Source of the DNA: Burkholderiales bacterium
GTDB lineage: Bacteria > Pseudomonadota > Gammaproteobacteria > Burkholderiales > Burkholderiaceae_C
Assembly: GCA_947464185.1 (NCBI GenBank)
Contig: CANHVY010000006.1
Span: 1-64,000, forward strand
Direction: 5' to 3'
Length of the DNA: 64,000 nucleotides
Shown here piece by piece: positions 1 through 7,738 of the stretch. Within the stretch, counting starts at the first letter, position 1. Every line of letters begins with the position of its first letter. The notes beneath the pieces were generated by a model. The model saw only the letters and a program-made list of their open reading frames with translations, was not told the origin of the DNA and ran no database searches. A program made the translations under genes and the position numbers.

Positions 1-74
1 ACCATTTGGCGCAGCATGTCCACATCGGGGCCCTTCTCGGCCAGCTCGGCCAGTGCCATAGTTGCGTTGGTCAT
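1..74 (-). CDS. IS256-family transposase, N-terminus only (partial)
   Basis: Reading from an ATG at position 74 toward the window edge gives MTNATMALAELAEKGPDVDM and a few more residues. This is the characteristic start of the IS256/Mutator-type DDE transposases found in many proteobacteria, with an ELAEKG..D.LR.M opening helix. Only about 24 codons are visible, so the catalytic DDE residues cannot be checked. The frame is open to the edge. The family assignment rests on recognition of this short segment plus the IS-like terminus behind it. Confidence 0.7.
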   Translation of the reverse strand, partial: MTNATMALAELAEKGPDVDMLRQM

Positions 75-227
75 CGTGGTTCTCACTTCAAGGATCAAGG
101 TTGGTATTCGCACCTCAACCCTATCCGAGATCACGATGACCACCCCAGCTGGGGGAGCCGCCGCCGCGCGGCAAGCCGCTACGGGTTACGCCCTACGGGC
201 TTCACCCTTCGCGCCTTGCCGCGGTTG

Positions 228-245
228 AAGACTTACACCACTTCC
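228..245. repeat. Probable outer terminal inverted repeat of the IS256-family element
   Basis: On the minus strand the sequence reads GGAAGTGGTGTAAGTCTT. It sits at the junction between the interrupted PIN-domain frame and the IS leader. The partner repeat lies outside the window, so the boundary is inferred from position and from similarity to known IS256-group ends. Confidence 0.5.
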
Positions 246-420
246 TGGGACGCAGCCAGGCCTCCAGCACGGCCGCGTTGCCTTCGCGCAGCGGATGCAC
301 CCGACACTCCAGCCAAGTCAGACGGCTCAGGGCAACGGCCACAGATGGCTCACGACCCGTAAGGTCTGACAACGCGCGTCTTGCGCGGGATGCGAAGGGC
401 TCAGCACCCTCGACCAGGGC
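246..420 (-). pseudogene. PIN-domain (VapC-like) toxin remnant, cut by the IS
   Basis: The minus-strand frame reads LVEGAEPFASRARRALSDL, then LSRLTWLECRVHPLREGNAA. The second part matches the middle of VapC-type PIN nucleases, where the conserved LxxLECxVxPLR segment carries an acidic active-site residue. The frame enters the IS end about ten residues later, so the C-terminal half is gone. The N-terminus is also degraded: the expected opening aspartate strand (xLDxxxxIY) cannot be found before LVEG. No antitoxin gene is visible beside it. This is a dead toxin gene that is older than the IS insertion or was killed by it. Confidence 0.6.
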
Positions 421-507
421 CAGCGGCAAGGGCTGGCAGACGCGAAATGCGGAGGCCCTGCACAAGGTCATGCAGCGCTGAAGTGGTAACAATCACGACC
501 CCAAACC

Positions 508-2862
508 ATGACCTCCCTCCACCCCATCCTTCAGGCACTTCAATCTCTTGGCGGCCCGAGGCCTCGGGCCAAGGCGACGACCCAGGAGCCGCAGGCGGCC
601 GCCTTCTTTGCGGAAGGTCGCTTTCCGGGTGAAGAACTCGCGGTCCAGGTGACGGGACATGGACCGCTGACCAAGCCTTTGACAGCTGCGCAGGCGAAAC
701 ATCTGCACAGCCTGAGCCAGCCGTCGAAGTTCGGCCATCGCGAGCGCACGCTGCTCGACAAGGCCGTTCGCCACTCGGGCGAGATCGATGCCGATGACAT
801 CGAACTTGTGCCGGACTCGGCAGGATGGACCCAGCTCCTGGAGCAGGTCTCCCAGGCTCTGGGCAGCGGGCCACTCGAGGCCTGGATGCACAAGTTGCTG
901 ATCTACGGAGCGGGCCAGTTCTTCAAGCCACACCAGGACACCGAGAAGCGCGAGGGCATGGTGGGCACCCTGGTACTCATCTGGCCCAGCGCGCACATCG
1001 GCGGCGGCCTGCGCGTCCAGCATGCGGACCAGTCCGCCACCTTCGCCTCGCAGCATCTGCAGACCGAAGAGATTCGCTGGTGCGCCTTCTATGCCGACTG
1101 CAGGCACGAGGTACTGCCCGTGGAAGAAGGCTGGCGCGTGGCGCTGACCTATGACCTGGTGGTGCCCGCCAAGGTGCGCAATGCGCCGGTCGGCGCCCCC
1201 AACGCAGCCTTGCTGGACGCACTGCGCGGGCAATTCAATGCGGGCGGCAGCAACACCCTGCGCCCCTGGGTGCTGATGCTGGACCACGAGTACACCGAGC
1301 ACGGACTGCGCTGGCACCTGATGAAGGGCGAGGACCGCGAGCGCGTGGCCGCATTGCGGGCTGCGGCAGACGCGCTGGGCCTGACCGTTCATCTGGCGCT
1401 GATGGAGGTGCAGGAGAGCTGGACCGCCGTGACCGAGTACCGCGGCCGGCACCAGCGGGGCGGCGCCGTGCAGCCCGATGAGCTCATCGAGCGCTCGGCC
1501 TCACTGGACTTCTGGGTGGACCGGGATGGCCGGGTGGGGCCTCATGCACGGCTGTCCATTCAGGAGTCAGACACCGAAAGCTTCACCGAGACCGGGCCTG
1601 AGCATCGCGTCAACGAGGAGTACGAGGGCTACATGGGCAACTGGGGCGAGACCCTGGACTACTGGTACCGCCGCGCGGCCCTGGTGATCCAGTCGCCCGC
1701 AGCCGCCGAACGCTCGCGCTTTGCACTGGACTTTTCAGGCGCGCTGAAGGATCTTCGGGCGCTGGCGCGGGGCGCTGAGGACTCTCGCCAGCAAGCGGCA
1801 GCTCAAGCTCAGCGGGTGCACGATCTCCTGATGCGGCAGGTGATGTCCAAAGGGCGCAAACTGTTAGCCGCCTACGCTGACATCGCGGCCGTGCTGCCCG
1901 AAGACGAGGCGGCGCTGGACCTTCTGCATGACTTCAACCCCGCCACCTTTCTGCCCCGGGATTCCAGAACACTAAAGGTGCTGCTGAAGGGCCGAGGCGA
2001 GGATTGGCTGCTGCAACTCATCAAGGCCTGGGGCAGCCCGAAGGACGCCTGGAGGCAGGGACTGCAGTTCGGGATGTCCGTGACGCATCAAGAGGAGGAA
2101 GAAGACGACGACGTTGACTTCGGGGAAGATGGGGATGACGTTGACGATGACGTTTCAGTGGCCCGCAGCCCGTACGCGCGCCTCTGGCCGGCCAAACTCC
2201 CGCACTTCGTGGGCGCATGCCTGAAGGCGGAGCTGACCCCCACCGTCGTCGAGGCTCTGCTCGAATCCCTGTGGATGCTCAATCTGCGACAACAAGACGA
2301 GCAGGAATCCAGGCAATCACCCGCCGCCCGCAAGGCTTCCCAACACGCCCGCCTCCAGGCGGTGGTGGAGCTTCTCCAGGCGTTCAGAGCCGCGCCAGCG
2401 CCACAGGCCCACCTGAACCATCTGAGAGAGCATGTGCTGGGCCAGCCCGCGCTGTATCCGCTCACCGAACTCGCCCCGTTGGCTCTGGCGTTCGGACCCG
2501 AAGGCGCTTCGCTGAAGGCTGAGGTGATGGATGCGTTGCGCACGGCTCTGGCCCGCCCTCTGCGAGCCGAGGGAGATCACTCCGTGGCGGACATCGAGTG
2601 GACCTGCCGCTGCGCCGACTGCAAACCCGTTCACGCCTGGGCGGCGTCGCCCACCGCTGAAGCTGTGATCCTGCCCATGGCCCAAGCGCGCCGCGATCAT
2701 GTGGAGCGCAAACTCCAGGATGCGGGTGCGCCCTTCAAGACGGAGACCCTGCGCCAGGGGTCGCCACACAAACTCAAGCTTCAAAAACCTGGCCAACTGC
2801 ACCAGCAGGAGGCAGCGCTTCGTGAACGGTGGCAGCGCGAGTTGCAGCGATTGAGCTCCTGA
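508..2862 (+). CDS. Large 2OG-Fe(II) oxygenase family protein (prolyl 4-hydroxylase-like fold)
   Basis: 784 aa. The oxygenase core lies at about residues 125-215. The metal triad is visible as PHQD (H142, D144) and the distal H200 in CRHEV, followed by R210 in GWRVAL, which should hold 2-oxoglutarate. The remaining ~550 residues have no domain I recognise. They include a very acidic stretch at about 528-552 and a cysteine cluster near the C-terminus (TCRCADCK) that could bind metal. The protein has no signal peptide and should be cytoplasmic. Its substrate is unknown. It stands alone between the IS and the Fe-ADH operon. The start is the first ATG of the frame, with no strong ribosome-binding site. 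Confidence 0.75.
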   Translation: MTSLHPILQALQSLGGPRPRAKATTQEPQAAAFFAEGRFPGEELAVQVTGHGPLTKPLTAAQAKHLHSLSQPSKFGHRERTLLDKAVRHSGEIDADDIELVPDSAGWTQLLEQVSQALGSGPLEAWMHKLLIYGAGQFFKPHQDTEKREGMVGTLVLIWPSAHIGGGLRVQHADQSATFASQHLQTEEIRWCAFYADCRHEVLPVEEGWRVALTYDLVVPAKVRNAPVGAPNAALLDALRGQFNAGGSNTLRPWVLMLDHEYTEHGLRWHLMKGEDRERVAALRAAADALGLTVHLALMEVQESWTAVTEYRGRHQRGGAVQPDELIERSASLDFWVDRDGRVGPHARLSIQESDTESFTETGPEHRVNEEYEGYMGNWGETLDYWYRRAALVIQSPAAAERSRFALDFSGALKDLRALARGAEDSRQQAAAQAQRVHDLLMRQVMSKGRKLLAAYADIAAVLPEDEAALDLLHDFNPATFLPRDSRTLKVLLKGRGEDWLLQLIKAWGSPKDAWRQGLQFGMSVTHQEEEEDDDVDFGEDGDDVDDDVSVARSPYARLWPAKLPHFVGACLKAELTPTVVEALLESLWMLNLRQQDEQESRQSPAARKASQHARLQAVVELLQAFRAAPAPQAHLNHLREHVLGQPALYPLTELAPLALAFGPEGASLKAEVMDALRTALARPLRAEGDHSVADIEWTCRCADCKPVHAWAASPTAEAVILPMAQARRDHVERKLQDAGAPFKTETLRQGSPHKLKLQKPGQLHQQEAALRERWQRELQRLSS

Positions 2863-2927
2863 GGCCGTCGACCTGTTGAGTCAGCTCAGACACGCTGCCT
2901 GGCGCAGAGCGCGCGCAAAATACGCGC

Positions 2928-4070
2928 ATGAACATCTCCCGCTTCGCCTTTCCCACCCCCATCCACTTCGGCGCCGGCGCACGCAAGTTGGTGGCCGCGC
3001 ACCTGCTGGAGCAGGGCGTGAAACGTCCGCTGATCGTCACCGACCGGGCGCTGGCGCAACTGCCGGTGATGGCCGAGTTCCGCAGCCACCTGGCCGGCCT
3101 GGACGTCGCGGTCTACGACGGCGTGTTCGGCAACCCCACCTGCGCGCAGGTGATGGCCGGCGCCGCCGCGTTCAAGGCGCACGGAGCCGACGCCGTCGTC
3201 GGCTTTGGCGGCGGCGCCGCGCTGGACGTGGCCAAGGTGGTGGGCGTGGCGGCCACGCACGAGGGCGACATCCTCGAGTACGTGTGGGACCACCCGCAGG
3301 TGCGGCCCATCGTCAATGCCCTGCCCTGCTTCATCGCCCTGCCCACCACGTCGGGCACGGGCTCTGAAGTGGGCCGCTCGGCGGTGGTGTCCGAGAACGA
3401 CACGCACCACAAGCGCACCGTCTTCAGCCCGAAGATCCTGGCGCGCGCCGTCTTTGCCGACCCGGAGCTGACCTTCGCCCTGCCGGCCCACGTGACGGCG
3501 GCCACGGGCATGGACGCCCTGACGCACAACATCGAGAGCTACCTCTCGCTCGCCTACCACCCGCTGTGCGACGGCATTGCGCTGGAAGGCTTGCGCGTAG
3601 GGGCGCGGGCGCTGGCCACGGCCGTGAAGGAGCCGACGAACCTGCAGGCCCGCGCCGACATGATGATGAGCTCGATGATGGGCGCCATCGCCTTCCAGAA
3701 GGACCTGGGCTCGGTGCACGCCTGCGCGCACGCCCTCGGCGCGGTGGTCGACATGCACCACGGCCTGGCCAACGCGCTGATGATCGACACCGTGCTGGAC
3801 TGGAACCGCGAGGTGGTGCCCGCCAAGTTCGACGAGATGGCGCATGTGGTGGGCGTGAACAGCAGCGGGGGCGGCGGCACCGGCTTCATCGCCTGGCTGC
3901 GCCAGCTCAAGGCCGATATCGGCATCACCGGCGGGCTGGCCCAGCGCGGCGTGACGCTGGACCACCTGCCGCGCCTGGTGCCCCTGGCCGCCACGGACTT
4001 CACCGGCGGCACCAACCCGCGCCCCGCCACCGAGGCTGACTACGAGCGGCTGTTCCGCGCGGCGATGTGA
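2928..4070 (+). CDS. Iron-containing alcohol dehydrogenase
   Basis: 380 aa, the usual length for group III Fe-dependent alcohol dehydrogenases. It has the NAD-binding GGGAALDVAK motif at about 94-103, ALPTTSGTGSEV at about 137-148, and the metal ligands D196 and H200 (MDALTHNIESY), the HACAHALG histidine near 268 and H278 in MHHGLANA. It oxidises a primary alcohol to an aldehyde in the cytoplasm. The next gene starts 10 bp downstream and is a gamma-glutamyl hydrolase, followed by an aldehyde dehydrogenase. The likely substrate is therefore a gamma-glutamylated amino alcohol or a free amino alcohol rather than ethanol. That substrate is inferred from context only. Confidence 0.85.
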   Translation: MNISRFAFPTPIHFGAGARKLVAAHLLEQGVKRPLIVTDRALAQLPVMAEFRSHLAGLDVAVYDGVFGNPTCAQVMAGAAAFKAHGADAVVGFGGGAALDVAKVVGVAATHEGDILEYVWDHPQVRPIVNALPCFIALPTTSGTGSEVGRSAVVSENDTHHKRTVFSPKILARAVFADPELTFALPAHVTAATGMDALTHNIESYLSLAYHPLCDGIALEGLRVGARALATAVKEPTNLQARADMMMSSMMGAIAFQKDLGSVHACAHALGAVVDMHHGLANALMIDTVLDWNREVVPAKFDEMAHVVGVNSSGGGGTGFIAWLRQLKADIGITGGLAQRGVTLDHLPRLVPLAATDFTGGTNPRPATEADYERLFRAAM

Positions 4071-4080
4071 GGAGCCCCCG

Positions 4081-4881
4081 GTGAACCCCAAACCCCTGCT
4101 GATCGGCGTTTCCGCCCGCATCCACTACCCCACCGACCACGACGCGCTGCCCCGCGTCTTCACCAAGACCCTGCACTTCCTGGAGCAGTCGGTGGCGCAC
4201 TGGGTGCTGTCGGGACATGCGATGGCGGTGATGGTGCCCGCGGTCACGCGCGACAGCATCGTCGAGCGCACCGACCTGAACCTGGACGACTACGCCCAGA
4301 CGTTGGACGGCTTGGTGCTGCAGGGCGGCAACGACATCGCGCCCACGGCCTATGGCGAACAGCCCCTGGACCCCGCCTGGGCGGGCGACCCGGTGCGCGA
4401 CGCGTATGAGATGGAGCTGATCCGCGCCTTCGAAGACGCCGGCAAGCCGGTATTCGGCATCTGCCGGGGCTTCCAGCTCATCAACGTGCTGCACGGCGGC
4501 TCGCTGTGGCAGGACATCATCTCGCAGCGCCCGGGCGCCTTCGACCACCGCGCGCTGCAGCGCTACGAAAAGCACTACCACCCCATCGAGATCGTTCCCG
4601 GCACCCGGCTGTCGCAGCTCTACCCCGGTATCACGCAGGCCAGCGCCAACAGCATCCACCACCAGGGCGTGAAGGATCTGGCGCCCGGCTTCGTCGTCGA
4701 GGCGTGCTGCCCTCTGGACGGTACGGTGGAGGCGATCCGTCGCACCGAGGGCTCCTACGTGGCTGCCGTGCAGTGGCACCCCGAGTTCCACCAGGCCGGC
4801 GAGCCTGAGCACTTCGACGACTCGGCCATGCTCACCGACTTCCTCAACGCCTGCCGCTCGGTGCGCGACGGGAGCGCTTGA
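4081..4881 (+). CDS. Gamma-glutamyl-gamma-aminobutyrate hydrolase family (PuuD-like, peptidase C26)
   Basis: 266 aa class-I glutamine-amidotransferase fold. The catalytic triad is readable: C128 in FGICRGFQ, with H233 and E235 in QWHPEF. It carries the LDGLVLQGGNDI and NSIHHQGV motifs of the PuuD/peptidase C26 family. It hydrolyses the gamma-glutamyl amide bond of a gamma-glutamylated amine or amino acid and releases glutamate. The start is GTG, with GGAG 6 bp upstream, 10 bp after the Fe-ADH stop. It is therefore translated from the same message as its neighbours. No gamma-glutamyl-amine synthetase (PuuA/GlnA-like) is present in the window, so the first step must be encoded elsewhere. Confidence 0.85.
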   Translation: MNPKPLLIGVSARIHYPTDHDALPRVFTKTLHFLEQSVAHWVLSGHAMAVMVPAVTRDSIVERTDLNLDDYAQTLDGLVLQGGNDIAPTAYGEQPLDPAWAGDPVRDAYEMELIRAFEDAGKPVFGICRGFQLINVLHGGSLWQDIISQRPGAFDHRALQRYEKHYHPIEIVPGTRLSQLYPGITQASANSIHHQGVKDLAPGFVVEACCPLDGTVEAIRRTEGSYVAAVQWHPEFHQAGEPEHFDDSAMLTDFLNACRSVRDGSA

Positions 4882-4923
4882 TCTGATGGCAGGTTGAGCC
4901 AATTCAGCGTCGCCAGCGTTCGC

Positions 4924-4952
4924 GCCCTTCGACCTGGCTCAGGGCGAACGGG
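4924..4952. repeat. Interspersed GC-rich element between operon genes
   Basis: The 140-bp gap before the aldehyde dehydrogenase contains gcccttcgacctggctcagg followed by gcgaacgg. This closely resembles the short CGACxxGCTCAGGGCGAACGG-type repeats scattered between genes in many betaproteobacterial genomes. No second copy was noticed in this window, so its repeat nature is inferred. Confidence 0.4.
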
Positions 4953-5020
4953 GTTTGCGCCGCAGCCTTCATCTGGCCTTCACCCAGCGTTAAGCCGATC
5001 AAACCTACACACCGCCCAGC

Positions 5021-6397
5021 ATGCCCACCCTGAACATCCACAACCCCTCCACCGGCGCCGTGATCGACGCGATCCCGGCTGATGACGCCACCTCGGTGGC
5101 CGCCAAGGCCACCGCTGCACGCGCTGCACAGCCCGCCTGGGCCGCCCTGCCCATGGCCGAGCGGCTGATCTGCATCACGCGCTTTAGCGCGGCCGTGGTG
5201 GCGCAGTTGGAGACGCTGGCCACCACGATGACGCGTGAGACCGGCAAGCCCATCAGCCTGTCGCGCAACGAGCTCAACGGGCTGCTGCCTCGCCTGGACT
5301 TCTTCGTCGAGCAGGCCGAAGGCGCGGTGCGCGACGAGCACGTCTTCGACGGCGGCGGCATGCACGAGCAGATCTCGCACACGCCGCTGGGCGTGGTGGC
5401 CAACATCTCGGCCTGGAACTACCCCTGGTTCGTGGGCTGCAACGTTATCGTGCCGGCGCTGCTGACCGGCAATGCCGTGCTCTACAAGCCGAGCGAACAC
5501 GCCGCCCTCACCGGCCTGGCCATCACGCGGCTGCTGCACGAGTCCGGCGTGCCGGCTGGCGTCATGCAGTGCGTGGTGGGCGGTGGTGACATGGGAACGT
5601 CCCTGCTGGCGCAGCGCATCGACGGCCTGTTCTTCACCGGCAGCCACGCCACGGGCCAGCGCATTGCCGCGGCCCTGGCCACGCGGCTGGTCAAGGTGCA
5701 GCTCGAACTCGGCGGCAAGGACCCGATGTACGTGCGCGCCGACGTCGACGTGCAGGCTGCCGCCGAGAGTCTGGCCGACGGGGCCATGTACAACACCGGC
5801 CAGGGCTGCTGCTCGGTGGAGCGCATCTACGTGCACGAGGCCGTGCACGATGCCTTCCTTGCGCACTTCGTGCAGACCGTCAAGGCCATGAAGGCCGGGG
5901 ACCCGATGGACGCCGGCACCTACATCGGCGCCCTGACGCGTGAGCCGCAGATTGCGGTGCTGCAGGCCCAGGTGGAAGACGCGGTGGCCAAGGGCGCGCA
6001 ACTGCTGTGCGGCGGCCGGCGCAGCGCCGGCCCCGGATGGGGATTCGAGCCCACGGTGGTGGCCGGCTGCAACCACACGATGGAGCTGATGCGCGAGGAG
6101 AGCTTCGGCCCCATCGTCGGCATTCAGAAGGTGGCCTCCGACGAGGAGGCCGTGACGCTGATGAACGACACCCGCTACGGCCTGACCGCTGGCGTCTACA
6201 CCAAGGACGAAGCCGCGGCCCGCGCGCTGCTGGCGCAGGTGTACGCCGGCACGGTGTACTGGAACTGCTGCGACCGCGTCAGCCCGCGCCTGCCCTGGAG
6301 CGGTGTGGGCGATTCGGGCATCGGCCTCACCCTGTCCACCTACGGCATCCAGACCTTCACGCGCTCCAAGGCCTGGCATTTGCGGCAGCCAGCCTGA
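5021..6397 (+). CDS. NAD(P)-dependent aldehyde dehydrogenase
   Basis: 458 aa ALDH superfamily member. It shows the ISAWNYPW cofactor segment (129-136), FTGSHATG (205-212), the catalytic glutamate E229 in LELGGKDP and the nucleophile C263 in NTGQGCCS. It oxidises an aldehyde to a carboxylate in the cytoplasm. Together with the two upstream genes it would finish an alcohol-to-aldehyde-to-acid sequence on a gamma-glutamylated or free amino alcohol. The length is slightly short for the family (usually 470-500 aa), mainly at the N-terminus, but all core motifs are present. Confidence 0.85.
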   Translation: MPTLNIHNPSTGAVIDAIPADDATSVAAKATAARAAQPAWAALPMAERLICITRFSAAVVAQLETLATTMTRETGKPISLSRNELNGLLPRLDFFVEQAEGAVRDEHVFDGGGMHEQISHTPLGVVANISAWNYPWFVGCNVIVPALLTGNAVLYKPSEHAALTGLAITRLLHESGVPAGVMQCVVGGGDMGTSLLAQRIDGLFFTGSHATGQRIAAALATRLVKVQLELGGKDPMYVRADVDVQAAAESLADGAMYNTGQGCCSVERIYVHEAVHDAFLAHFVQTVKAMKAGDPMDAGTYIGALTREPQIAVLQAQVEDAVAKGAQLLCGGRRSAGPGWGFEPTVVAGCNHTMELMREESFGPIVGIQKVASDEEAVTLMNDTRYGLTAGVYTKDEAAARALLAQVYAGTVYWNCCDRVSPRLPWSGVGDSGIGLTLSTYGIQTFTRSKAWHLRQPA

Positions 6398-6479
6398 TGC
6401 CCCACAGCCAAGGCTCGAGGGCAACCCTGCGAGTTGGCCGGTCGCCAGCATCCGTTAGGGCTGATCCTGGAGAAACGCC

Positions 6480-7148
6480 ATAACGCAGACCCTGGCCCTC
6501 TTCGACCTGGACCACACGCTGCTGTCGGGCGACAGCGACGTGCTGTGGTGCGACTGGCTGATGCGCGAGGGCGTGCTGGACCGCGCCAGCTTCGAGCCGC
6601 GCAACGCGGCCATGGAGTCCGGCTACCAGGCCGGCACCGTGAGCGTGGCGGAGTTCTGCGGCTTCTATGTCGGCACGCTGACCGGGCGCAGCCTGACTCA
6701 ATGGGAGCCGCTGCGCCAGCGCTTCCTGGCCGAGGAGATCGTGCCGCGCATCCCGCCCGCAGCACACCGCCAGGTCCAGCAGCACCAGCAAGCCGGCCAC
6801 ACCGTGGTGCTGACCACGGCGACCAACCGCGTCATCACCGAAGGGACCGCTCGGCATCTGGGCATCGACCACCTCATCGCCACGGAGTGCGAGGTGGGCG
6901 CCGATGGCCGCTTCACCGGCCGCGTGGCGGGCACCCCCAACATGCGCGAGGGCAAGGTGACGCGGCTGCAGGCCTGGCTAACCGAACGCGGCACCACGCT
7001 GGACGCACTGGACAGCGTGGCCTACAGCGACTCGATGAACGACGCCCCGCTGCTGTCCGCCGCCCGGCGCGCCGTGGCGGTAGACCCTGACCCGCGCCTG
7101 GCCGCGCTGGCCGCCGAGCGCGGTTGGATGGTGCTGCGCTGGCGGTGA
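6480..7148 (+). CDS. HAD-IB family phosphatase (SerB-like), apparent ATA start
   Basis: 222 aa if read from ATA. Motif I is FDLDHTLL, motif II is VVLTTATN, and motif III is the lysine of GKVT plus YSDSMNDAPLL, which defines subfamily IB of the HAD phosphatases. The ORF track starts at GTG 6540, after motif I, which would delete the nucleophile aspartate. Upstream there is a stop at 6462 and no ATG, GTG or TTG before motif I. GGAG at 6469-6472 lies 7 bases before ATA at 6480, giving the opening xTQTLALFDLD. ATA (an allowed but rare start) or a mutated ATG is therefore the likely initiator. The substrate is a small phosphomonoester and is unknown. Confidence 0.75.
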   Translation: MTQTLALFDLDHTLLSGDSDVLWCDWLMREGVLDRASFEPRNAAMESGYQAGTVSVAEFCGFYVGTLTGRSLTQWEPLRQRFLAEEIVPRIPPAAHRQVQQHQQAGHTVVLTTATNRVITEGTARHLGIDHLIATECEVGADGRFTGRVAGTPNMREGKVTRLQAWLTERGTTLDALDSVAYSDSMNDAPLLSAARRAVAVDPDPRLAALAAERGWMVLRWR

Positions 7149-7194
7149 ACACCACGACCGGGCGTGGACGGCAGCCCGTCTGCAGAGAAGTGAC

Positions 7195-7314
7195 TGCCGT
7201 GCGTCGATGCGGCTCAGCTCGCCGGCCCAGTCAAGGATGCCCGCATCCGCCGTCACCAGCACTGCAGCGCTGGCCAACCATCCACACCAGGACGTGCGTG
7301 TCGAGCAACAGCAT
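7195..7314 (-). pseudogene. VapC-like PIN toxin, internally deleted
   Basis: An ATG at 7314 overlaps the stop of the antitoxin gene (TGATG), the normal coupling of antitoxin and toxin. It begins MLLLDTHVLVWMV, a classic PIN-domain start with the first active-site aspartate. After about 13 codons the sequence jumps to a different frame encoding AAVLVTADAGILDWAGELSR, which is the C-terminal PIN strand. Roughly 90 residues of the middle, with the other acidic residues, are missing and the frame is shifted. No functional nuclease can be made. Confidence 0.7.
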
Positions 7315-7547
7315 CAACGTGTGTCCTGCGCGTCCCAAGGCTCCTCGAGCGGGGAGAGGAGGTCGCCTTCGATGCGCAGGCCGCGGTGGAGGCCGAAGGG
7401 GCTGTCAACCCTCGGCCCGCCAAAGGGCCGCAGTTCAGCCACGGGCCGGTCGTTCTTGGTGACCACCCACACCTCGCCCGTGCGGGCCACTTCGTCCATC
7501 AGCGCCAGGCACTTGGCCTTGAACTCAGAGGCTTGTATCGTCTGCAT
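7314..7547 (-). CDS. Phd/YefM-family antitoxin
   Basis: 77 aa from ATG at 7547, reading MQTIQASEFKAKCLALMDEV, the hallmark N-terminal DNA-binding part of Phd/YefM antitoxins. It is followed by WVVTKNDRPVAELRP and a C-terminal tail that would wrap the toxin. The ORF track start at 7607 adds 20 residues not seen in the family. It is intact, but its partner VapC immediately downstream is deleted internally. It therefore survives as an orphan DNA-binding antitoxin, perhaps still repressing its own promoter or neutralising related toxins. Confidence 0.8.
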   Translation of the reverse strand: MQTIQASEFKAKCLALMDEVARTGEVWVVTKNDRPVAELRPFGGPRVDSPFGLHRGLRIEGDLLSPLEEPWDAQDTR

Positions 7548-7738
7548 GATCTTGTTCCTCACGCGCTGGATTTCTTTCGAATCTCCGACAGCAGTGCAAA
7601 TGGTCACCTCGATGACCAGTCATCTTGTTAACCGTTTCCAACAGACGCCCCAGGTGCAGCGGCCCAACGACGTGATCGAGCTGCGCTGGGTGCAGGTGAG
7701 GTGAGCGATCGTTCGCCGGGCTGACCGGCCAGGCAGGC

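Larger units (their letters stand above)
1..245 (-). mobile_element. IS256-family insertion sequence, one end (cut by window edge)
   Basis: The start of a transposase reads leftward off the window. It is preceded by about 170 bp of non-coding IS leader that ends in GGAAGTGGTGTAA, a terminus I recognise as typical of IS256-family elements. The PIN-domain reading frame to the right is intact up to this point and turns to nonsense inside the element, so the insertion junction lies at about 245-247. The far end, the other terminal repeat and any target duplication are outside the window. The exact IS name cannot be given from the sequence alone. Confidence 0.75.

Noticed and set aside
4904-6451. 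515-aa antisense ORF over the aldehyde dehydrogenase
   Set aside because: It mirrors a gene with all ALDH motifs; composition (His/Gly/Ala-rich) is a high-GC shadow.
7548-7738. Short frame ending VIELRWVQVR between the antitoxin and thermonuclease genes
   Set aside because: Too short and not recognisable; it could be a degraded gene end, but nothing supports a call.
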